Source: Zelopaecilomyces penicillatus
Lineage: Eukaryota; Ascomycota; Sordariomycetes; Hypocreales; Pseudodiploosporaceae
Length of the DNA: 64,000 nt
Assembly (NCBI GenBank): GCA_005765155.1
Contig: VCCP01000002.1
Span: forward strand, 4,216,001 to 4,280,000
Reading direction: 5' to 3'
Both the position numbers and the translations under genes were made by a program. A model generated the notes under the pieces. It had not been told where the DNA came from. It saw only the letters and a program-made list of their open reading frames with translations, and made no database searches. This document shows, in pieces, positions 1-13,500 of the stretch (positions are counted from its first letter, which is position 1; each line of letters opens with the position of its first letter).

Positions 1-3000
1 TGGAGGTAGAAATTTTCGTGCTGGGCTCCAGGGAAAGCCTCCCTAACTTTGAGATGATCACCCTTCACGGGGGCACATCAACACTCGCGCAACGGCGAAA
101 ACGGACCAAAGCCAGGAAGCGCTGTTTCTCTCTACCGTCGCCAGACAACACAGAAACAACTGCGGCCGGGGGCTGCGAATAACGTGCGGCGGTGCAGGCG
201 AGGTGAGGTGAGGTGAATGGCGAGCCAGGTCTTACCTAAGGCGCGTTTGTGGTGGATGACAGCGAGTCCTGATGGCCAGCTGGATTGGCAGATTGGTTTC
301 AGGCGGAGGTGAAATGCCTCTTCCATAAACACTAGACTGTGACGGGATGGCGTCAAATTGAACTCCGCCACTGTGGTGGGTCCTCCACCAATCACATGGC
401 CACGTTATTGATTTGATAGTTCTTTGTACCAAACCCATTAGCAGCATGTATGTAACTTAAGCCAGGAACCCTAACATTTCTTGTCGGTACCGCTATTGTG
501 GCCCTATGTCTTTGGGTTGGTATGGTGCCCCTTGCCGCTTTTGTGTAGCGGCTCAACCCGAAAGTGTGTCTACCTTCCCGAGATGCACTGCATAATAAGA
601 TCAACCAGGGCCTTTTCTTTTTCTTTTTGGAATGAAGACGACTTCTCAGTCTTGGAAAGTTAAAAATCCAGTATGATGACGTGCATCCTCGCCCACTCGG
701 TTGCAGAGAAAAGGCGGGGATCTGCAATGGTTGTTGGTGTCCGGTTGACTGGGCGTGTTTACCCTTGGACAGCATTGCAATGAAAACACGGCATAGCCTG
801 AGGTGCAATTATTATTAGCGGATAGCCTGCTGTTCCAACCTAGTAGAGGGAATGAAGAAGAGCCTTGGAGAGAAAAGCCCATGACCATCAGATGTTCGAG
901 AAAATCAAGGGTGCACACTGAGTATGTTGTCAGCTGGTGTATCTGTCACGCCACGAAAGCCAATGTTCTTGACCTCTGGTGTAGTGCAAACGCAATATCC
1001 ACCTAGCAAAACCCTCATGACAACTTCTCACATCTGCCTTGTAGAGGATGGGTGCACAATTGCAGAATCATACCCGGCCATCCCAATTTCCAGCAGTATA
1101 GACGAAGCGATAGTGGCGCTAGGGCCTCTCTGCTCAGCCAGTCTCTTGGGCATACGGAAACACACAAAGTGTTCCATGATCGCGGGTCGCAGAACGCCAC
1201 GACTTGGACCGTTGGCCAGCTCGTCCCCCATCATACCGTCTTGAACAGCATCAACTTCAATGCAACCAGTTGAGAGCAAGATGTGGACGTTTTGTTTTGC
1301 ATTCGAGTTCGAATTTGATGTCCAGTGCCTGTATCAGTAAGTGCCCTCAGCACCATCAGTGCCTGGATGGCCACCACTGGTTGGTGCCTGCCCACCCACC
1401 CGCCCGGGATCCAGATGGGGAACCAGCAAGGCCCCACTTCAGCCACGGTCTGGCCTACTAGACAAATAAGCCTGCTGCACATCGTGGGAAGTTGCATTTG
1501 TGATGCTCTGACAGAGGCCACCATCCACTACCCAGTGCCAACCGCCGCAGCGATTGATCAGTGAACTGGACATGTCTCAGAAACACCCGCTTTCTGGAGT
1601 TTGCCACTGGAGCATGGACAAGTCGAATCCAGGCGAATCTTGTTTGGCGTTGAGATAATAATAATATCCTTTTCCGGCCGCCTTCTGGCGCCGCCTTGCC
1701 CTGTGACACCGTTGGATGGCGCTGTGCTGTCTCCACGTCCCCACAGGGTCACGCCGGATGGACACCACCCCTGCCATGCACACTCTCAAGGGAAGGGAAG
1801 AGGACCGACATAGGTAGGCAGAGCACCGCTGGTTGATGGATGGTCAGGCCTCTTGACTGCTCCTCTGGCCGTGGCCATTCCACCGATGTGACGATTTCGT
1901 TTTTGTGCCTCGCCCGCATCAGCCTCTGAATTCTGCGTCGTCCATGGCCATGGCAGTAATGGCAGTCTGTGTGGTCGTCGTGGTTCACTGTACTGGCGCT
2001 CAACCACTAACAACAGGGCGGGAGGGGCCGCTGGCACTTCGCCTGAGGTAATCAACAGCCAGCCATATAAGTGAACCATCCGCGTGCTGTCAGGCCGCGC
2101 ACAGCAACGCACACCCGCCGGTCGGGAATGGATCTTGCAAATCGGCCATGGAGAGAGGGGAAGAGAGTGTTTGAAAGGATGAAATTGGGAGGGACTCGAC
2201 AGACGAGGAGGAACGGGGGAAGGGGGGGTTATGGGCGAGAGAGCGGCTTCATGGCCAGCCAAACCAGCCTACCGTATGGCTGCTGGACGGCCTGCTGTAC
2301 CGAGTACCTGGCTGGGGCCGCCTAGGCTGGCGCAGGCCAATGCCTTCAGGCACTTCAGGCTTCAGGCCACACGCACAGCAAACAGTGCTTGGATTCGGAG
2401 GGCAACGATCAATAACGGGCCTAGGGAAAAATTCTCCGCTGCCACTGAATAATAGCAATCTAGGTCCTGAATGGGCAACACCCGCCACCTGTGCCTGCCT
2501 CTTGTGTGAATTTCCCCTACCTACCTACCTGTTGATGATTTGGTACCTGCCCACGTACATTACATTACATCACATCCATTGCCAACAAAACAAAACAAAA
2601 CAAAAACACCACCAAACAGACTACGATGTAATACCAGCATTCACGTCTTCCTTTTTGGCCCTCCGCCTGGCTGTGTGCCAGAATGCAGAAATGTCGCTCT
2701 TCGCATCGCCCTAGAGCCACCACCCCACGAATCGCCCACAACGGCATCCCCACCACCCGTCACGCAACCCATTAATAACCTAGCCAGCCCTCTGTGCCAG
2801 ATTGTGTGCCAGAATGTGCCACATTACCAGCCGTTACCAGTCCTTGGTTGGCGTTGGCTAATTAATAACTAATACAGGTCTTGTCTCCTCGGACAGTACC
2901 CCCATTCCTATTTCTACCTACAAGCTACCAAGATAAGCAAGTTTGCGTGTTTTTGCTGGAGCCCAGAAAGGGGGCCTTGTTATGCACACACCTACTGCGT

Positions 3001-3870
3001 ATTATGTGGTATTCACGGCCACGAGCCAGGGCTTGCTCCCCTACATTGACTCACCATCCATCCATCCTATGTTCATGCCCCCCATACAAGGAAGCACTGA
3101 TAGGCCAATGTGAACCTTGAAAGACCAAGCCAAGCTGTTTCGCCGTCCGCGATCTCGCATAATGCGCAAAACAATTCATCTGTCTGATCTGCCCTCATCC
3201 CAAACTAAACTCGGCTTTTGCGTCACGGCTGCCTTTTGGGGGCTGGCTGACCGGCTGACCGGCTGGCACAATCGCTAGTCATACATACGTGTGTGATGTG
3301 AGTGGCCTATTCTGGGCTTGCCAGGCTAGACCAGCAGTCTCATGCTTCCTTTGCCACCCCACGATCATGCAGGTGGTTTGGGTGCGCCGCGAATGTTGGA
3401 GCAAGTTCGTGTTTGCCTTCCCTACTGGCTAAGATGTTCCATCCACTGGGTATTTATATTCGTGCATACAACAATCACAATTTGGCATCTACAGTGTTAC
3501 CGTTCAAACAGTTCACCAATGGATCAAAGGTATTACGGTGTCAATTTGATATCTATTATCTGGCAGTCGCCTTGGTAAGACATGACACTTGTAATACATA
3601 ACATGTTTCAAAGTGGAAATGGTTGGAAGAATGTAAGTAAAGCTAGGTGAGCAGCTTTCGGTCAAAGTGATGAAAAGAATATGGCCAGGCACGGCGACGG
3701 CGATCCCTGTTGTGATAAGACTGGGGCATGCCTCGTATACTACAGGCTCCATGAAAAGGAATGACGAAAATCAACTAGACTTTGGGTAGGCGAACGAAAG
3801 TGGCGTCATTGAGCATCTTCATTCTCCTTCAAAACACTCGGATAATTTCGCAGTAGGATGTAACCAGTTC
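1..3870. other. Gene-free region left of PCA1
   Basis: I find no ORF here with recognisable domains or a convincing exon chain on either strand. The open frames are short and of low-complexity composition. The stretch holds simple-sequence tracts: a GAGGT run near 200-216, CTAC repeats near 2517-2531 and a CAAAA run near 2586-2606. The end next to 3871 must contain the 3' flank of PCA1. The rest could be the promoter or long leader of a gene beyond the left edge, which is inference. No tRNA, rRNA or transposon sequence was recognised. Confidence 0.5.
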
Positions 3871-6800
3871 CTACATCTTGGACCATCGAAGAAGTACAGC
3901 GGCTGCGATGACTGGCAGCACACTGACTAGTTCACCCAGGCCTGCATATTCTGGAGGAATTCGCGCGTTCACAAACGCGCCTGCGGCGAGGAGCACAGCA
4001 ACGGTATTGTAAACAAAGCTCCATGCGAAGTTGAATTTGATTCGGTTGACTGAAAGTCTACTGGCATTCATCATGGTGAGCAGTCCTGACAGATTTGGTC
4101 TCATCAACACCACATCCGCCGCAGACTTAGCAACGTCGGTTCCTTCATTCATATGGACGCCAATCGTTGCCTGAGCGAGAGCCACTGCATCATTGGTACC
4201 ATCGCCACAGAAGATGATGACTGGTTTCTTATTGTCCGGAGCACCGCCGAGTAGATCCTGGATGTATCTTTGCTTTTGGGCAGGAGAGCTGCGGGCGCAA
4301 ACATTGGCCTCGTCAATTCCCAATTTTGATGCCACATTCAGAACTGCGCCCTCATCGTCGCCAGAAACCATATGGATAGAAACTCCTCTGCTCTTCAGCT
4401 CGCTAACAGTTTCTACTGCGTCATTTCGAAGCGAGTCTTCAAGCCCATAAATGGCAGCAAGCGTACCGTTAACCGTGAAACAGAACACTGTGTAACCATT
4501 CGCCAATACTGGTTTGACGAGGGCATGGGATGACAAGCCAAGCCAGCTCGAGTTCCCAGCTCGTAACACCTGTCCTTCCGTTGTGGCTTCCATTCCTTTT
4601 CCAACAAGACTTTTGGCGTTAGACACCGTTGATGCTTCAATACCCTTGGCTTTCAACTGCTGGGTAACTGCAATAGAGACTGGGTGTCGACTATCAACAA
4701 CCAACCCAAGGAGGAGAGACAGAGAAGTCTTGTCGGCCAACAGCTCATGTTCAACGGCTACACTCAGCTTTCCCTTGGTCAAAGTTCCAGTCTTGTCGAA
4801 AACGACATGCGATGTCTTGTACGCAACCTCAATGGCGTCCGCGGATTTGAAAACAACACCTCGCTCCGCAGCCGCGCCGCTGGCGATGACGATGACCATG
4901 GGTACGGCAAGCCCAATGGCGCATGGGCAGGATACTATGAGAACTGTTATGGCATAAGTAATGGCCTCGACAGTCGCCTCAGAGCCCGATTGTTTTCGGA
5001 CCGCAATACCGATAGCAACCCATACAACAAAGGTAATTATAGTCAAAGCTACCACAACCGGGACAAAGTAGGATGCAACTTTGTCTGCAAGATCTTGTAT
5101 CTTTGGTTTGGATAATTTAGCTTCGTCGACCATGGATGCAATAGTGCTGATGGTATTGTCTCCAGGGAGACGGGTAAGACGAACAATCAAAGGACCTGGA
5201 CCATTGATAGATCCTGCAATGACAATCGATTTAGGATGTTTCTCAACAGGTCTCGACTCTCCGGTGATCATGGACTCATCAACCTCTGATGAGCCCGTAA
5301 GAACTATTCCGTCTGTAGGAACACTGCTCTCTGGCAAAACCTTGAAAACATCGCCGAATTGAAGAAGACGTGCATCAATTTCCCGTTCCGATAAGGTTAT
5401 CCCATCTACGAGGATGGCAGTCGGGGTTTGCAGTGACCTTATGGAGATGGATTCGACAGCTTTCTGCCGGGCAAGAGCTGCAACGTACCGTCCAACCATG
5501 ATTAAAGTGACAAGAAGCGTGCTTGTTTCGAAGAACTGTCCGGTGGAGAGGGGCTTGTCCGCGATGAGATACGCAAATGACACCACAGAGAAAAGGTAGA
5601 CTGTGCTAGTGCTCAGCACAATCAGTAGGTCCATCTCAATCACTTGCGAGAAGATGAGCGCCTTAAGTGCCATGGGGTAAAAGGGACCTGCAATCACAAC
5701 CTGAACGAGCGTGGCCAGGGCTAGGGACGCAGAGCTGTAAGCAATCTCGTTCTCGGGAAGCGGAGCCCATGCCATGACCAAAACTGGAATTGTCAAAATT
5801 GCCGACAGAATGGTCATGTACCCGACTTGACGGACATGCTTGCTCCCAGATTCCAGTGCTGGGTCACCGCGAGGCGGGGCCAGTTTGACCGGTTGGTTTA
5901 ATCCCTTTTCCAGGAGATCCCGCGCGCCGATGATATTGGAGTCAAAAGCTACTCGGACAACATCTTTACCGACTACGGACATGTCCGTAATGCCTTCCTT
6001 CCAGACTTGACTAATAAATGCAGAAGGCTCTCCAGTAACTAGAACGTCAAGACTCGATCCCTGGTTACTAATTTTCTCGCATTTAAACTCGGTTGTTCGC
6101 TCCAGATGTTTCATAACATCTTCAACAGAGACAAGACGATGATCAATGTCAAACTCAGCACGCGAAAGCACAAGACTGGTCTTCAAGTTACGAACAGCGG
6201 GCATCGTAGCTAGTGTCCGGTTCAGCTTCGTCTCACAGCCAGTGCAAGTCATGCCGGATATGCCAAGAACAACGTGCTCAACACCCCCCGCCTGCTTCTC
6301 TGGATCGCTCACTTGTATATAGGGGGCATTTTGGTCGACCAAGCTAGCTGACGGATTGTCGACATCACAACATGCATCTTTACATGCATCTTTTTCGTTC
6401 TTCGCGTCGTCTTTGGACTTACAACAGGCATCCTTGCACATTTCTTTGATCGCAATGTCAATTTTGGATTCGCAACAGGAACTTTGGCACGCAGTTTTTG
6501 GTGCAGCATTAGCCTTGGTTCCGCAACAAGCATCCTTGTAGGTTTCTTTAGCAACAGGCTCTTTCTTGGGCTCGCAACAGGCAATTTTCCGGGGCGACAG
6601 TTCTGCAACTCCGGTTTTCGTTCCACAACATGCATCCTTGCACGACGGCTTCTCCATTGCAGTCTCAAGCTTTGGACCACAGCAGGTACTTTGGCATGTT
6701 GCCTTGGTTGCAGTATCGGCCTTGGGTTTGCAGCAAGCATCTTGAACCAACGCGTTGGGTGAGACAATGGTATCAGTACCATAACAAGAGTTGGAGATCA

Positions 6801-7925
6801 TCGGGTCAGGGGCTTTTTTGTTTGCTCCGCGGCTGTGTTTGCCTCTTCGTTGCGCTCTATTTCCAATGGAAGATACACTCTTCAAAGAACCAGTGCTAGA
6901 GCAAGAATCCATTGATTTGCGCTTCATGGACGCAATGGATGACTTCTTGGAGCATCTCCTTCTCTCAACAGAAGAGCGTTCCCGAGTTTCGCAGCAGGAC
7001 TCAAGTCCCAGAGCCAGCAAAGCACGGCAGATGCATCCGAGGGCATCAAGAGTCCCAGCGTAGCGTTCACGGGCAGAACGATGGTGCTTTCCACAAGCCT
7101 TACCGTTAGCAACTCCATCACAGGTAGAACCGGACTCGGGGCAGCCAGCTTTCACTAAATCATATTGTTAGCTATTCAGTAGGTGATTTAGACTAGGATT
7201 ATTATTATTCGTTTGACCATACCTCGGCTTCCTTTACATTTGACTTCACACTCACGGAGAGCTATGCGGTCGAGGCATGAGGTATCGCAGCAGGGAGATG
7301 TTTTGCCTTGGCAGCAATCTGGCGTGTTCGTGTCATTTCCAGTGCTTGCTCTGTCCTCGGATGATTTGTTCGTGTCGCAACAGTCATCCAGACATTGAGC
7401 TGGCTCTACATTCAAGTTGATAGTGTTCCCATTGTCGCCACAGCAGGCATCACCGCAAGCTTCAGCGGAAGGAATTGGCTTCTTTGCATCGCAGCAATCA
7501 CTGTCCTTGCATGTGCTGCTGTTCATGTCCAATTTGGCCGGAGGCACTGTGCAGGTTTCAGTCTTCGTTGAGGGGGTGCAGCATCCATCTTTGCAGTTAT
7601 CCGTAGCAATAGCGACACCATGTTTTTCTCCATTGTCACCGGGAAAGCTGCTAGCATCTGCTAATGGGCCATCGCAACATTCATCCTGGCAAGTATCAGT
7701 TTGGTTGGCAGCAGTGTTTCCTGCAGTAATTTGTTCTTCACCACAGCAATCATCTTTGCCGCAGCTGGAAACGGCGTCAACTTGTTCATTGCTCTTGCGA
7801 GGAGTGTTTTCTTTCAGTTGGGTTGTGTCGACATGAGGAGACTCGCTTGAACAGCAGCTTGCTGCATCACCAGGCTGGGGTGCCGGAGCTAGCGGTGTAG
7901 GTGGCCCACAACAACCACACGCCAT
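3871..7925 (-). CDS. PCA1: PCA1-type heavy-metal (Cd/Cu) exporting P1B-type ATPase
   Basis: Two exons, 7925-7223 and 7154-3871, with a 68 bp intron (gtatgg...ttag); the joined protein is 1328 aa. It should pump cadmium and/or copper out across the plasma membrane. The first ~530 residues are cysteine-rich with 19 CC pairs, many in KDACC repeats, resembling metallothionein sequence. One HMA domain follows with GMTCTGC at 535-541. The ATPase core has TGES at 865-868, the membrane metal site CPC at 977-979, the phosphorylation site DKTGT at 1021-1025, an HP motif at 1058-1059 and GDGTND at 1218-1223. The segments around CPC and the C-terminal IPPEYAGLGEL closely resemble yeast Pca1, which exports cadmium and is regulated through its Cys-rich N-terminus. 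The main ORF also opens at a GTG at 7155, but that base belongs to the intron acceptor, so the start is the ATG at 7925. Metal specificity is inferred from the family. Confidence 0.93.
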
Positions 7926-8520
7926 TGTTTATACTTTCTGGAATTGTCTCTTCTTTTGTTATCTGATGTTTCAAGGTAATTGGCGACAATGTGAGGTCTA
8001 CGTTTTTGGTGCGGGGTCCATGGTAATAATGGTATCCCTGCGAACGGGCTGTCTTGTGAAGTGCACAGATAGCAATTCTTAATCAGATGGCGCCTCATTT
8101 GGGAACTGCTAAGGCTGAGGGCCGAGAGATTAGACAACTACAAAAACTCGAATTTTGTTTAAATCTAGAGAAATAATGAGATGACCCAATCTGGAAAGGT
8201 CTGGTAGATTTTTTTAGCATCAAAATTATCAATAGCTATGGTGACGGAACAGATGTTGGCGCTTGACTGTAGAAAATCGTTTCTGAAACAATTGTTGATA
8301 GGGTAGGCTGTGTCTCAAACCTTGACTTTCACCAATGCAACCTCATTTTCATAGGGCCTATTGTGAAAAAGAAAGAAACAATTCGATTTATGATGCAATT
8401 ATTTCTTCACAGGAAGGTTTACATGTCTTGTCATTAAATCCAATGAGAAGTAAATCTTATCGTTGATACGTCTAGACACCGAAATAAATCGACAATTGGC
8501 TAATGCTATTCTAAAAAAAA
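7926..8520. other. Intergenic: PCA1 promoter and UTP6 3' flank
   Basis: About 595 bp, AT-rich towards the UTP6 end. No gene seen. It contains the PCA1 promoter. One match to the fungal copper-regulator (AceA-type) consensus HTHNNGCTGD lies at 8109-8118, but a single match to so loose a motif is weak evidence. Confidence 0.4.
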
Positions 8521-9804
8521 TCATTCTAATGGGCTCACAGTCGACAACGTCGTCCTGATGTGCTTCAATACCTTTTCAATGGCGACATCTAGGCCCTCTA
8601 GGCTGAGATAGTCATCAATCCATGCTGCAGTTTTCTTCTCGAGCCCTTCTTTATCCGTCGTGGCCTCCAGAGAAGACCTGAGGCGCGACAGGACCTGCAT
8701 GAGATTCTGGGGGAATTCGGCTGTGAATGGAGACACTCCCACAATAGGTTGTCGGATGTGGCAGTTGTAAGTAGATGGGTGATTGGGGTAATGCTGGTTC
8801 AGTGTGTCCAGAACATGCTGGGATATCCGGGATTGAACGCTTACATCCTTGAAGGATGCAAACATATCGAAAAATTGCTCCCCAACCTCGGGTTTGAAGA
8901 ATGCTTGTTTTTGCGATATGTCGAAGATGGCCATGGGAATGGCTCCATCCATGGCAGGGTTGGATTCAAGCTGTTTCGCTGCGCTCTTGTCAATCACTCG
9001 AGCTTCCGCCTTTGTGGGTTCGGGGAGCACGAGGCCATCGTTGTCTTCGTCCTCTTCGTCGCTGTCAAGGCGAAGCTCATCATCATCGTTGGCCGGCAAA
9101 GGCGCAGTTGCGTTCTTGCCCAGTCTGTTCTTCTTCGCTTCTATCTTCTCCAGCCACTCCATTTCTGATCTAGCATATTCGAGCCACAGGGTGCAGTCCT
9201 TTGTACAGAACCGACAGCCTCGCATGAAGAAACCTCGGGCGGCTGCCATATCACCGTTACGGGAAGATCGTTTGCCGGCCATGATCCACATCTCTGGGTC
9301 CTTGGGCATCATGCGGAGAGCGTTGGTCATGGTTCTCCGCCATCGCTTTGCTGCCTTGATATTCGCAATGTAGGACAGATACTCGCGCCACAGCCCACTG
9401 CTGCCAGGATGCCGATTGACTCCCCTTTCGTATATTGACAGCACACGACCCTGCCCAGCATGCGCAGAATTGAGGTGTCGGATCTTGAGCCGCTGGCAAC
9501 GTTTTGAGCGTAACGTCTCGACAGATTGCTCCCATTGGGAGTAGGAAGACCATTCGAACGCTGTGTTTCCGGGAGAAAGAACCTTGTGTTCGAAGTCATT
9601 TCGCTTTTGTACAATGGCACGGATTTCTTCCTGAACGTAGAAATGTTAGCTTCTGCAAGACCGGCCATGAAATAGACAGAGGCTTATTATAGGCTTTTAG
9701 TTTGACTGAATTACCTTGGTGAATATTTCTTTCTCTTCCCATTCTCGCAGCTGTGGCACCGACCGTTCCAGGTAGAACCGGGCCTTTTCAGCAACACCGG
9801 CCAT
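8521..9804 (-). CDS. UTP6: U3 snoRNP (SSU processome) protein Utp6
   Basis: Two exons, 9804-9715 and 9630-8521, with an 84 bp intron; 399 aa, the usual size for fungal Utp6. Utp6 is part of the UTP-B subcomplex of the small-subunit processome and is needed for early 18S pre-rRNA cleavages in the nucleolus. The N-terminus (AEKARFYLERSVPQL) followed by EEIRAIVQKRNDFEHK matches the family opening. HAT-type helical repeats follow, with signature stretches LWREYLSYI, DPEMWIMAGK and CTLWLEYARSEMEWLEK. An acidic linker lies at roughly residues 210-240. The ATG at 9804 opens the first exon. The gene is divergent from CWH43 across about 720 bp. Confidence 0.92.
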
Positions 9805-10526
9805 TGTGATCGACTATTCCCAATCCGATTGGTTCAGAGACTGTTTCTTGGTTTATCGTTGCGTCTGGGAATCGCAGAGAGCTGGAGGATTGTGTAGATT
9901 TGGCATTGGTGAAAAGATCGTCAAGTTTTCACAAAGGCTGTCAGGAAATCTTAGCGGGGCCCGGTGTGTTGTGGCGTGTAGTGGCGTGTAGTGGGACTGG
10001 TCGCGTTTATCGTGGCGGATGGACCACTTACGCTGATGTAACTGCTTTACTGCCCCCCCGGGTCTCGTGGGCACCTCAGGCAATACCTGTAGGGCAAGTT
10101 CCGGGACCTGCGGAAGCACACGTAATAGTAACATGGAATCTTTGGAGCGTTTGATTACAGCGCTGAATATAGCACCAGGGCCTCCATGATGATTACAGCT
10201 AGTACAGCCCTGTACCAACACAGCACTACGCCTGGAGAGGCAATGACCCGCATTGCTCATCATAAGGTGGCTCTGACTAGCCTATAGGTAAGCTTCCAAG
10301 GCTCCCTCCCACCTCCCCCCCTGTGAGTCTCCACACTCGGAAGCCATTCGCAGGGGAGGGCATCTCCCTCTGTTGTATCTGCCACGATCGCGAAAAGCCC
10401 GAGGATTTAAGTCCTGCTCGCCGCGCAACTTCCCCTCGTTTTCTTCCCCAGCCGTGCTTCCCGGATGCTCCGCAAGGCTGCCTGACCCGGAGTTTGCTTT
10501 TCCTGCGCGCCCTTTCCTTTGTCGTT
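9805..10526. other. Divergent promoter region UTP6/CWH43
   Basis: A 722 bp interval between two divergently transcribed genes. No coding potential was recognised. It contains a short direct duplication, tgtagtggcg repeated at about 9978-9998. Confidence 0.5.
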
Positions 10527-13500
10527 ATGGCGTCCAAATACAAGGATAAGGATGGCGATGTCATCTTCAGCTTCAACGGCCGGTGGGTCAGTTGGGCGCA
10601 CACTGGCGTCGCGTATAGTGAGTGCACCGAGGCCATCCATTATCTCGCCTCGCACAAGAGTGTCCAGCGCGGAAATCTCTGTATACATGGACTGACGGCG
10701 GCGTGCAGCGGCGTTTCTCAGCGCATTGGTAGTGGGATTGGCCCTTCACTACCACAAGATTGTACAGAATGAATTCTATGGATATCCCGACGAATGGTTC
10801 CCGTCCGTTTCTGCGACTATCGGCGACCGATACCCCGAGCGATCCGTGTTTATGATTTTCATTGCCATTACATCAGGTATGGGTTTCCCACGGGAGTTGC
10901 GGTCTCAAGGTGGAAACGCGTTCCTCTAACCCATCGCAGGGCCTCGGTTTGCGCTCGTTGCTTTGTGGTATATTCTTACGCGAAAGCCCGGCCACACGCT
11001 GCCCAGTTTCGTGGCGGTCATGGGTCTTCTGCGTACCCTCACATGCGGTGGTTGGACATACATCACCTCTACGGACGACCATGATTGGCATGACATCTTG
11101 ATGATTTCCTACATTGTCGCGACCTTACCGTGGACTCTGGGATGCATTGCGTTGAGTCCACCAAATCCAAAAGCTATCAAGTATCGCAAGCGTCTGGCTG
11201 GACTCTTTTTCGGAACGCTAGTGCCATTGATTTACTTCTACATTCAGCACAAGGTCCATCGAGTGGCCGGAGGTTGGTTTGACCCCTTCAATGCATCCAA
11301 ACATGCTTTACCTAACCCAACGTGCTTCTTTAGCATATACAAAGTATGCCTTCTTTGAATGGTCGCTGATACTCTTCGATGTGGCTTTCGACGCCGTGAC
11401 TGCTATGGATTTCGACGCTTTCGAGGTGAATATCAAGGATGTTAAGGGGACAAGCAAGGGGTACGTTCAATGGCTCCCAAGATAGTTTGGACTCCTTGTA
11501 CATTCGTGTCCAATAAAATGCAGTTCTATGTGGCAATATCTAAATAATTCTTGCAGTGAAAACCCTCCATCAGCCCCGATCGCAGTATTGGAGAAAGGGT
11601 AAGTGTGCCGAGTTCCTCGAGCATTGTGAGAGTTTGATGCTTATGGCAAAATTTAGAAACGGAGAGGCCACTGCTACTGCTGCCCCTGGTTTATTTGCTA
11701 TTCGATTTACTTGGGCAGAGGCGTTAGATACTGCTGCAGATGTATATCATGGAGTAAGTCGATGCATATGGGACAATGAAAGTTCTGACATCCTGACATC
11801 TACTCTCTAGTTTGTGTTTTGGTCAATGTTGACCAGTCTTGGCGTTGTTGTGTGGTGTAAGAGCACCCCCACCCTTGAAATGTGACTTGTCAAATGTTCT
11901 AATATGATCCTAGATTTCCCTCTCTGGCATATGGGCATTTCTGGGTTTGAGGCCTTCGTTATGGTCACAGTATCTCCGGCATTGCTTGGGTTTACTTCCG
12001 TGCGCTCCCTAGTCATCAGCAATCTCAGAGCGATCCATCTACTGTCGCTCTCTGGTGTTGCGGCGTATCTCGTTACCGACCCGGTAAATCGCTTGGTTGT
12101 TGTTGGCTTCGGTATCGCCTTGTCTTGTCTTGGCTGGGTGGGAACACTCTATTCCGAATCTGTTCATGATGTTCGTTTTGAGTCCAAGTTATTAGGCCTA
12201 ATGGTCGGCTTGATCATGTCAGCCACGCTCAAGTTTGCATGGCAAACAAATAACCCTATTTGGCCGATTATGCATGCTGCCAATGGAGGATGGAACGGCA
12301 CCGGTTTATTTCTTGGTATCCTAGCTGCTCTCAGATTTACACGCAGGAGCCCCCTGATGAGTGGGACGTTGCCTTCCAGCGAAAAGCTGGAAGGTTCCGT
12401 TGCTCTCACTGCATGCGGTATTGGAGGTCTTTTCTTCGGCCTCCACTCCCTTCTCTCTGACACAAGCACCATGATACTATGGGTTTGGGAGGGGTTCCCA
12501 ATTCGAGGTCCATACTTCTCAACACATGGCTGGTTTACTGTTGCTGCCATGTCAATAGGAATCTTCATTGGCGTGTTTTCACCACGGTTGTCAGGAGGCT
12601 GGGCAGCATATGCTGTGGGAACTGCTAGCGCCATGACCCTGACTTATAATAGCCACTGGATCGGCTTTTATGGTGGATTGGGTTTGGCCGTATACCTTAT
12701 GGCGGTCTCTGTACCTCTGGTTACAACTGCTGCTAAGCAGCGGCCTGCGATGACTTTTGGTCTAGGGTTTCTGATCTACAACTTTGTGGTCTTGTTCCAC
12801 GTGTGGGTCGTTGCCTATGCTTTCGTTCCTGGTGGACCCCTTGTTCGAGAGCGCACGGATTGGGTCATGATGACTATGATGGCGCTCCTTGGAGCTGGTG
12901 TGTTTGCCTCGAATCAATCACAGTCGCGACGGCAGCCAACCCGAAGGTCTTCGTCCTCTCAGCATAAGAAGTATTTTGGTATGTCCACCATCATCATCAA
13001 CGTCTTCTTTATGTGTGCGGCGTTTATGCGCTTCCCTTCCAACGACTATAAACCATACCACCCTGAAGATAGACTTCTTACTGCTGGCATTTGGACAATT
13101 CACTTTTCTCTCGACAACGACATGTGGTCTTCTGAGTACAGAATGCGGGACCTCATCAAAGAGATGGAGATTGATGTCATCGGTCTGCTAGAGTCAGATT
13201 TACAGCGCATTATTATGGGCAACCGGGACACTACCCAGTTTCTCGCCGAGGAGCTGGGCATGTATGTCGACTACGGGCCTGGACCGAACAAGCACACTTG
13301 GGGTGCTGCTTTGTTGTCCAAGTTCCCCATTGTTGAGTCGAAGCACCACCTTTTGCCGAGTCCCGTCGGTGAGCTGGCACCAGCCATTCACGCCACGCTG
13401 GATGTATATGGTCAATTGGTAGACGTGTTCGTTTTCCATTCTGGACAGGAAGAAGATCCAGAAGACCGGCGCCTACAATCTGAATACCTAGCGGAGCTCA

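Noticed and set aside
7188..7222. Separate small metallothionein gene at 7188-7925
   Set aside because: The frame ends in intron sequence, and a canonical 68 bp intron joins it in frame to the ATPase. Family proteins such as yeast Pca1 have this head.
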